A stretch of 64,000 bases of DNA, from assembly GCA_026119935.1 (NCBI GenBank), contig JALRMH010000048.1:228086-292085 (forward strand). Reading direction: 5' to 3'. Both the position numbers and the translations under genes were made by a program. The notes beneath the pieces are model-generated. The model was not told the origin of the DNA. It did no database searches and was given only the letters and a program-made list of their open reading frames with translations. Positions within the stretch are counted from its first letter, which is position 1; every line of letters starts with the position of its first letter. Below are positions 57,095-64,000 of this stretch, one piece after another. This DNA comes from Endothia cerciana (lineage: Eukaryota; Ascomycota; Sordariomycetes; Diaporthales; Cryphonectriaceae).

Positions 57095-60000
57095 TTCCCC
57101 ACCGCCGCGGATGCTCAGGTCCAGACAGGTACCCTACCCTGCTTTTTTTTGGGGGGCGCGACAAGTGACAGGTGCAGCCGTGTGGGTGCGCCAGGGTGCG
57201 TCGACAGTGGCCGCGTCGGCGATGGGAGGTCCAGGGTCTAGGGTATTATCAGGTCGTGATTGGGTGGATGGGTGGTTATGTTCTCTGGTGAGCATGGGAC
57301 ACCTCAGAAGCCGTCGTCGTGAGGGTCGTTGGCAGGAGGGTTCCTCCTCTGGTCGGCGCTGTGAACCCGTTGCTGCTGAAACTCTGTTCGTGGGTCGCCG
57401 GCTCGTGGGGAAATAAAATAGTCGTACAAAAGAGGCCCAGGTCGGTGATGGGCCCCTCCCCTTTTTCTTCTTCTTCTTTTTTTTTTTTTTTCTTTTTTTC
57501 TTTTGGTCTTTGGAAATACGCAGACTGGCAGTAGAAGTGGACTATTACAGTTGTAACACAACAATGTCCCGATTTAGAAGGCCTGGCATGCCGCAGTGGC
57601 CAGGTGCCGTCGTTGTGAATCGGGTCGTGGGGTGGTGTTTAAATGCCCTAACAGTGAAGTTGGGGTTTCTGACCGAGCACGGCGGGGTTTGCTGTTAGTG
57701 AGGTCGGGTGGGGGACGTGGACGGGCCAGGCGTGGTGGCCGCTTATGGACGGTATCAAAGGAGCAGGGGCAGGCAATGTGGGGACCCGGGTTTCTGGGCT
57801 GGGGGGGGGGGGGGGCGCTGCACTCCAGCTGTTGTCCGAATAACCTCAAAGGAGGCCGACCGCAGGTTGTCGAGCCCGTCTGGGCCGGATGCAGATGTGG
57901 AAAAGGGTGCCAGGCGGGGGCCGAAAGACGAAATAAAAAAGACGAAACAATTCAGCCGGGCCTGTTGCACATGCAGATCGGGTTTTTGAGGTGCAGAGCG
58001 GATCGCGCGGGTGGTGGTTGAGGGATTTGCATTGAGAACACCAGGAATTGGTGGTGATGTGTTGTGTGTTGAAAAGGGGAGAGAGTTGGGAAATGGTGAG
58101 ATTGGGAGGCGGCCTAGTGTTGGTGAAAACGAGATTGGAGATGGTTACGTTGTCTGGCCGGGACGGTGTAATTTTTTAGGAGCTATGAAATGGAACAGCT
58201 TGACAGGAAAAACCGGGGCCCTGACCACCACCAGACAGACAGACAGGACAGGACAGGACAGGACAGGACAGGACGGGAACACGACGACGGGTCGGAATAG
58301 AGTCCAACTGCTGCTGTAAGGGGGGGCGGCCGGGCAAAACCCAAAGGTGTTAATAAACGCGCACGAGTCTAAAACATCCCAGGGAACCACCAGCGCTAGG
58401 GCGGAGAGGTGTCGTAACCAGAGGATGGGGAATGTGGACGGGGGGGGACATCAGGTCGGGAAATGGATGGACGGATGGAGATGCATGGGGTCCGGGATGG
58501 ACATGAGAGTGACAGGTCGGGTTGACTAACCTGGGTGAACGAGAGAGTCAACACAAGACAAGGAGAGGCAGGGCGGACAGGCTAGACCAGACCAGACCAG
58601 ACCAGGCCAAACCGCCAAACCACCAAAGAAGGATTGACCACGGGGAAGTCGCTGCAACACGAGGGGGAGACAGGCCGCACATCAGCTGGCAGGGCTGTGG
58701 CCGTCACGATAAACTCAGCAATATAACCCGGATCCGGGGGGGGGGGGCCCAGGGAGATAGGAGGAACGCCAAACGGCCTTGGCCATGCAGGTCGCAGGCA
58801 GGTCGGCGCAGGAGAACCATCTCAACGGCCTGTGTTCCATTCGACGAGGCAACCATGGAGATGCCAGCCGGCGATAGCCTCACATGAAGATCAAGCCATC
58901 TCGCGGGAAGACATGGGTGACCCCACCCTCCTAGCCCAGGTAGTCCAGAGACTACCACGGTACATGCAGGATTCTGCAGTGGGTGTACACGGCAGCAACT
59001 CGTGTCGCTTTTCCAAGTACGGAGTCAGGGACCATCAAAACCTCCACATGCAGACTGGGGACCCACGGCCCCCGGGAGTGGGACTGACAAGGCTGAGGGA
59101 CTTACGTAATAGCCGCAGAGGGGTCGATCGCAAGCCGCATGCGTTGTCTCTTCCTCACGTCCTCATTAGGCACCTACCCTTTCATATCCCTAGAGACAGC
59201 CTCCTACCTTGCATACGAAGGCTCAGGCACGGAGGGCCGCAGGACCAGACCTTCTTTGTTGCTCCCCAAGCCAGCACAACGGCACCGTGAAAATTGCCAG
59301 ACTTCTTCCCAGTGCTGCCGGCAGGGTTGACGGTATTGTCGCGCCACTGCACAACCACGAAACTGAAATCATGACTGACGCTTAACTTTCGCGGTATCGC
59401 TAGCCAGGTGCACGTATTGACAGCAAATGTTATTCCAGGGGGTTTCGCAGATATCCTGGCTTCCAGGCACACATACTCAGAAAGATGCAGTCCAGATCGA
59501 CAGGCGGAGGATCAAGATGCATCAGCGTTCCAAGAGCCCAAGGCAGCTTCGTCCTCACGAGCCGAGCCGGTGATTTCCCCTGGTCAGGCGTAGACGTCAG
59601 AGATCGAGGGTGGACGGGCCAGACGGGAGCATGTAGGAGCTTTTTATGCATCCGGAATGCCATGCTGCTGGAATCCACGCTGTCCCGAGCAGAAGGGAGT
59701 GAGCAAGTGCCACCTCAGTTCCTTGGGGTGAAAGTGAACCAGCAGCAAGCCCGCCTGGATTAGTCCAGCCTACTAGGTCTTGAACTTTTTCCTTGTTCCT
59801 TTTCTTTCTTTCTTTTTTTTTTTTTTTTTTTTCTTTCTTACTGTCGGCTGATTCAGCAGTTAAAGCGCAGCTACAGATCAAAGATAGAACCCAGCGGTCA
59901 CTCTACTGGAAAGCTATACCTCACACCTTTAGGCCCTTTCAGCCAGGAAAATTGGATCATCAATGCTGGCTCCTCAGGGCTCGTATGTGCGGTACCTGTC

Positions 60001-60691
60001 TCCAATCCCGGTGGTCCGCGCACATGGACTAGCTGCTGCACGCTATGTGACACGACTATCCCATGGTACAGCGGATCACCTGCCACAAGTGACTAGGACC
60101 GTTCCAGGGGGGCTTAAACCTTCAAGTACCCGGTCTGCACTTGAGAAGTCCTCCCCTGTTCCTCGGCTCTTCTGGCTAGCAGATGTGAAGGGCTCCTGGC
60201 AACCTGCACAACCCACAGGGTGAGGATGGCGACCAGGTGCTCAGCGCAAAAGGTGCATTTTGATTTTTGATTTTCCTTAGGGTGTCCTCTCATGATGGCA
60301 CATGGAAGCCAGGGCAGGCTTGGAAGTATTTGGCGCAGAACAACAAGAATCGGGTGTTAAGGATCCTCCCCCCCCCCCAAACACTTGCCCCTGGATCTAC
60401 TCTGTACATGCGTAGTACGGTCTCACAAGCCCTCGTCCGTCGAGATCGGCGCTAATGCAAGTGACCGGCCCCGCTGGCATGCTGGGAAACCTTAAAAACC
60501 TTCACAGATATGGTTCAGCAGCCCCTGCGGGTCGCCGTCTTCTTGTGGCAGGCAGCGATTAGATAAGATCTGACGGGCCTTTGGTCTTTTCTTCTGTCGA
60601 CGTGACGCAGCCTCCAGAACCTCATCCCCGCCAACGAGCTCCTCGGGCAGACACCCACGAACTTCTTGTTGCCTCTAGGTTTCCCGCGAAA
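57095..60691. other. Long intergenic region, repeat-rich
   Basis: 3.6 kb between divergent Hpc2 (-) and RPAP1 (+). It contains T-runs (about 57478-57490 and 59814-59831), G-runs (57802-57816, 58738-58747) and pentanucleotide repeats. Open frames up to 152 codons are unremarkable. A plausible acceptor (cctctag at 60673-60679) just before the RPAP1 ATG suggests an upstream noncoding exon. Confidence 0.5.
58232..58274. repeat. (GGACA)n / (CAGA)n tandem repeat
   Basis: About six GGACA units following three CAGA units. A similar GACCA pentamer array lies at about 58585-58604. Confidence 0.9.
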
Positions 60692-61912
60692 ATGAACTTC
60701 GTCCTCGATATCAAGGAGAAGGAGGTCGGTGCCGTCAACGCCCCGAGCTTCCCCCAGCCGAAACCTGCCGCCGACGGCTTTCCTCAGCACAAGAAACGAA
60801 CGAGAGTGTCAGCCTTCAAGCAGGGGCGTCAAGGGGCAGACGGTGGCGCCTCTACAGAACAACAGCATGTCCCCCCCCGGGTCCAGAAACCTGCAGTATC
60901 GGCCAATAGTGCCGCTTCGGAAGAGAGGAGGAGAATAGACCAGGAGAACAGTGATCTGCTCTCGTCCATGTCACCGGGGCAGATAGAGGAGGAGCGGCGG
61001 GAGCTGCTCGAGCGGCTCGACCCTTCGATAGTCCAGATGCTGCTAAAGAGGGCAAATATCGATGACCACACCTCAGCCTCGCCGTTCGACGAGCCGTCCG
61101 GGGCCAAGGCAGAGGAGGCTCCTGCGATCGTGATAGGCGATACCACTGCTGTGCCACCCGCAAAAGAGGCAGACGGGCCTCGCAAGACCGTCCGCTTTGA
61201 CGAAGGCGCAGAACCACCAGTACCACCCTCCGGTCTCTTCGAGGCGGCGTCGCAACCACCTCCCCCCTCCGCCGCGAGCGCAGATACCTTCGCCGCGAAC
61301 ACCACACATTTTCCCCAGCCGAAACAGCTCCCCGACCTCGACCCTGCCGACCCAGACTTCCTCGAGACCTTGCACCAGAAGTATTTCCCCAGCCTGCCCG
61401 CCGACCCTTCCAAGCTCGCCTGGATGGCGCCCATACCAACACCTCACTCCACTGCCGACCGCGAGTCCCCTTATTACCCGGGCCAGACCTCTCTTCCCAT
61501 CTCTGCGCTGCGCTTCGACTTCAAAGGCCGCCTCCTCTCGCCCGCCAAGAGCAGAAGTATCCCGGTCAGCAAGGGCCTGCATCACCACGGCGAGGCGCCT
61601 GAGGCAGCAGGGTACACGATCGCGGAACTGGGGAGGCTGGCGAGGAGCGCCGTACCAGCACAGAGGTGTGTGGCCTTTCAGACGCTGGGCCGGATACTGT
61701 ACAGACTGGGCAAGGGGGATTGGGGAAATGGCGAGGCCGAAGTTGCGCGTGGCATCTGGGGTAGTGCACAAGAGAATAGGGTTATAGACACTCTGCTTGA
61801 GGCAGCCGGGGTCCCCGAGGGCCAAGGACACCGGGGAAGTCGGGCGTATGCGATCGAGGCGCTTTGGTTATACGAGAAGGGCGGCTGGAAGGAGCAGTTC
61901 CAAGGGAGGTGA
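60692..61912 (+). CDS. RNA polymerase II-associated protein 1 (RPAP1/Rba50-like)
   Basis: A single coding exon of 406 residues starting MNFVLDIKEKEVGAVNAPSF. The RPAP1 N-terminal domain is at about 85-130 (RRRIDQENSDLLSSMSPGQI, ELLERLDPSIVQMLLKR). The conserved C-terminal box is ALRFDFKGRLLSP near residue 275, with YTIAELGRLARSAVPAQRCV near 315. Family members (yeast Rba50, human RPAP1) aid RNA polymerase II assembly and nuclear import, partly through chaperones such as R2TP/HSP90. Fungal versions are short, as here. An acceptor-like cctctag 12 nt before the ATG suggests a 5' UTR intron. Intact. Confidence 0.9.
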   Translation: MNFVLDIKEKEVGAVNAPSFPQPKPAADGFPQHKKRTRVSAFKQGRQGADGGASTEQQHVPPRVQKPAVSANSAASEERRRIDQENSDLLSSMSPGQIEEERRELLERLDPSIVQMLLKRANIDDHTSASPFDEPSGAKAEEAPAIVIGDTTAVPPAKEADGPRKTVRFDEGAEPPVPPSGLFEAASQPPPPSAASADTFAANTTHFPQPKQLPDLDPADPDFLETLHQKYFPSLPADPSKLAWMAPIPTPHSTADRESPYYPGQTSLPISALRFDFKGRLLSPAKSRSIPVSKGLHHHGEAPEAAGYTIAELGRLARSAVPAQRCVAFQTLGRILYRLGKGDWGNGEAEVARGIWGSAQENRVIDTLLEAAGVPEGQGHRGSRAYAIEALWLYEKGGWKEQFQGR

Positions 61913-63914
61913 AGGACGAGGTAGGGCTTCGCATGTAAAAATGGTCGACGCTGGAACCGAGACTAGGACCGGGAGGACTAATCGTCCAGCAAAGTCAGGG
62001 AGGGGGAAATCAGATTCAAAGCGCTCTGCGAAGCCAAGCGCCATGCCGACGCACTTATGTTCAAGTCTAGTATGGAACTGATCTGGGTCCTTCGACTCGC
62101 TCCCGCTCTGGCTGTGGTCTCGACTATTTTTGTTACCCTCATGGTGCAAATTATAGATTCGTGATATAGGCCGGAGCGCTCGTTGCCTCATCGAAAGGGC
62201 CTTTTGGGGGGGGGGGGGCAGGCATGACGTTCTCATCTTCCTGATTCATATGGTGAACAACCACCCCCTGATTTTTTATTTTTTTTTAACGCTGTCAGCT
62301 GCTCTTCGATCAAGTTTCTCCTTAACGCACTCTCGCTCTTCGCAAGCGCGAGACCAGGCTCTTGCGTTTTTCCTAGAACGATGTTGATGTGGTGGGAGCG
62401 GTGAGTCCGCACCGTGGTGCGGGTCTGCGCGGGGCAACACCATTTCTTTTCTTTTTTCTTTCCTTTTTTTTTTTTTAAAAAAAAAAACCCCTCCCACTTA
62501 TAGACATCCCTGTCGGGCACCCGGTGTCGTTCAACGGCTGAGGCACTACGAATTGATATGTGGCTCGAGTTCAAAGACGACAGCCGTCTGTAGAGACTCG
62601 ACAGCGTAACTTAGAACGCTGCTGTGGATATTCCAATACTCAAGAGTGTAGCAGTCGCCCGACGTTCTCAGCTGAAAACACCTAGTCACTTCCCTAAGCT
62701 CTGGACGTGAATAGAATTTGAAAGAAACCGTGGTCAAGCATGGGGAAACCGAGAGTATTATGAGCGCAAGCAGGTTTTGAAAAAGGGGGCGGAAGCCATA
62801 GTTTGACCTTGATGTTGACGTATATCACGTCCGAGGACAATCGCGATCTACCTTCGGGCAGTCTGGCGAGGTCCTTTTCCGAGATCAGGCGTGCTTGGCG
62901 AGGTATTGTACGGACGAAATCTGGGCTTCAGAAGGGGTTGGGTTGATGCGACAGCCTCCCTCGTCAGCTGCACGCTCGCTCTGTACCCAGGATTGGACAC
63001 CACCAACACCCTAGGCGAAGACAAGCTGCACGAGGTCACTAGCCACGGTTGATTGGAGGCCCAATTCGCTGAGCATAATCTAAAATACGGCGGTGGATGC
63101 ACCGAAAGGAGTGTTCTGGTGTCGAGCCTCGGATCTGGGCCCAGCTTGTCTTGCCTCGTGTGGATCAAAGCACTCGCACACACCCAGGGTCTGTCCTGCA
63201 CTCCGCACGCCGCTCAGCGCAGGCACGATCTCGATGTGAAAAAATTATGTAGTAATGGGTATTTCGGGGCTATTTCAAATCAATCCGGACTGGTCAGTGC
63301 GATTCACTTCTACACGGCCCAGATGAGAAGATCCGCCGGAGGCAACTTCAGCCACGCCCTCGAGACCCAGGGTTCGCCTTGGATCCGAGGAGGAGGAGAA
63401 GGACGGAAGGGAGAGCTTTTTATCTGATCTAGAAGACGGCGAGTTCTAGGGTCTCGGCCCCGCAGCATGAGGGCGTGCAGATTTCTGTTGGCAAAGCAGG
63501 AGCAGGAGGAACGGGCTCGCATATCATCGTGTACTATGTATGTACTGTATGTGGCGGATTCCTCCTCTCTTGCCAGAGCTGAACAGCCCCCAAGATTAAA
63601 AAAAACCCCCCACCAGGGGATCGACAAGACTCAAGTTATAATCTGTCACGCGGGCAGCCCCCCCCCCCCCCGACCTCCTCCCGCCTCTGTCATGTTGTTA
63701 ACCCCCCTGTAATAATGTCCTGTACACATCGCCCACCGGGTGTGGCCTCTTCTTGCCTGTGTCGTCACCAGCCTAAAGGCCGAGGGCCATCTCGTAGCCT
63801 TTTGGCTGGAAGATTGTTTTCATTTGCCTATACCTGCCAGTGGCATAACCCATAGCAATATGGCCTTTGAAGGGCGCATCCCGGACTCCTGACCTGTTCT
63901 TCTGATGTTCTGCG

Positions 63915-63915
<1 letters not shown>
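61913..63915. other. Intergenic to near window end
   Basis: 2.0 kb without a recognisable gene. Homopolymers include G at 62206-62218, T/A at about 62465-62487 and C at 63659-63670. An incomplete gene may extend past the window. Confidence 0.45.
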
Positions 63916-63954
<39 letters not shown>

Positions 63955-64000
63955 CGGGGGGCCGGGGGGCGGGGGGGGGGGGGCCCGCCGCCCGCGGGCG
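63916..64000. repeat. Poly-G / G+C low-complexity end
   Basis: Nearly uninterrupted G for about 65 bases, then a G/C mix. It carries no coding or telomeric pattern and may be a sequencing or assembly artefact at a contig end. Confidence 0.85.

Noticed and set aside
1..64000. CRISPR arrays, bacterial operons, ribosome binding sites
   Set aside because: Intron-rich fungal nuclear DNA; repeats found are microsatellites or transposon pieces.

Overview
This window is nuclear DNA of a filamentous ascomycete (Pezizomycotina, most likely Sordariomycetes). Protein genes carry short spliceosomal introns (about 50-160 bp) with GTAAGT/GTGAGT-type donors and CTAAC/CTGAC branch sites. The gene content is typically fungal: HET domain, NLR-type remnants, Hpc2, an Spt10-like protein, a Mug70-like CBS/PB1 protein and Dal5-type MFS. 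Coding regions of conserved genes are GC-rich. A repeat-rich, lower-GC block occupies about 30.7-48.1 kb.

Left conserved part (1-30.7 kb): FAD-linked oxidoreductase (+), CCT-eta chaperonin subunit (+), Swi5/Ace2-type zinc-finger factor (-), MBOAT/wax-synthase-like acyltransferase (+), a 68-residue three-exon gene (-), an unrecognised 368-residue protein (+), a CBS-PB1 membrane-anchored protein (+), a Na+/H+ exchanger with a broken reading frame (-), AP-1 beta-adaptin (-), and an Spt10-like acetyltransferase with an integrase-type HHCC zinc finger (-). Next comes a tRNA-Leu(CAG) gene with two interruptions: a normal 22-nt intron after position 37, and a 60-nt insert in the D-loop that carries all the marks of a spliceosomal intron. 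This tRNA is the most unusual object in the window.

Accessory part (30.7-48.1 kb): pogo-like transposase debris inside a large foldback, then 13.7 kb bracketed by two copies of a ~525-bp repeat in inverted orientation. Inside are an intact HET-domain gene, a decayed Tad-like LINE with TAG stops, an intact divergent pair (M20 metallopeptidase and Dal5-family MFS permease), and fragments of NLR-type genes (nucleoside-phosphorylase-like domain, short ankyrin-like repeats, WD40) plus two inverted fragments of another fungal family. It reads as a transposon-built allorecognition/accessory island.

Right conserved part (48.8-64 kb): mitochondrial ribosomal protein uS2m (-), a possible small membrane protein (+), a DEK_C/HIRIP3-like chromatin protein (-), Hpc2 of the HIR histone chaperone complex (-), and RPAP1/Rba50 (+). 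Three genes in the window (Spt10-like, HIRIP3-like, Hpc2) point to histone gene control and replication-independent histone deposition. The last 85 bases are almost pure G and may be a contig-end artefact.

All exon boundaries were deduced by eye from reading frame, splice consensus and family expectation, not from transcripts.
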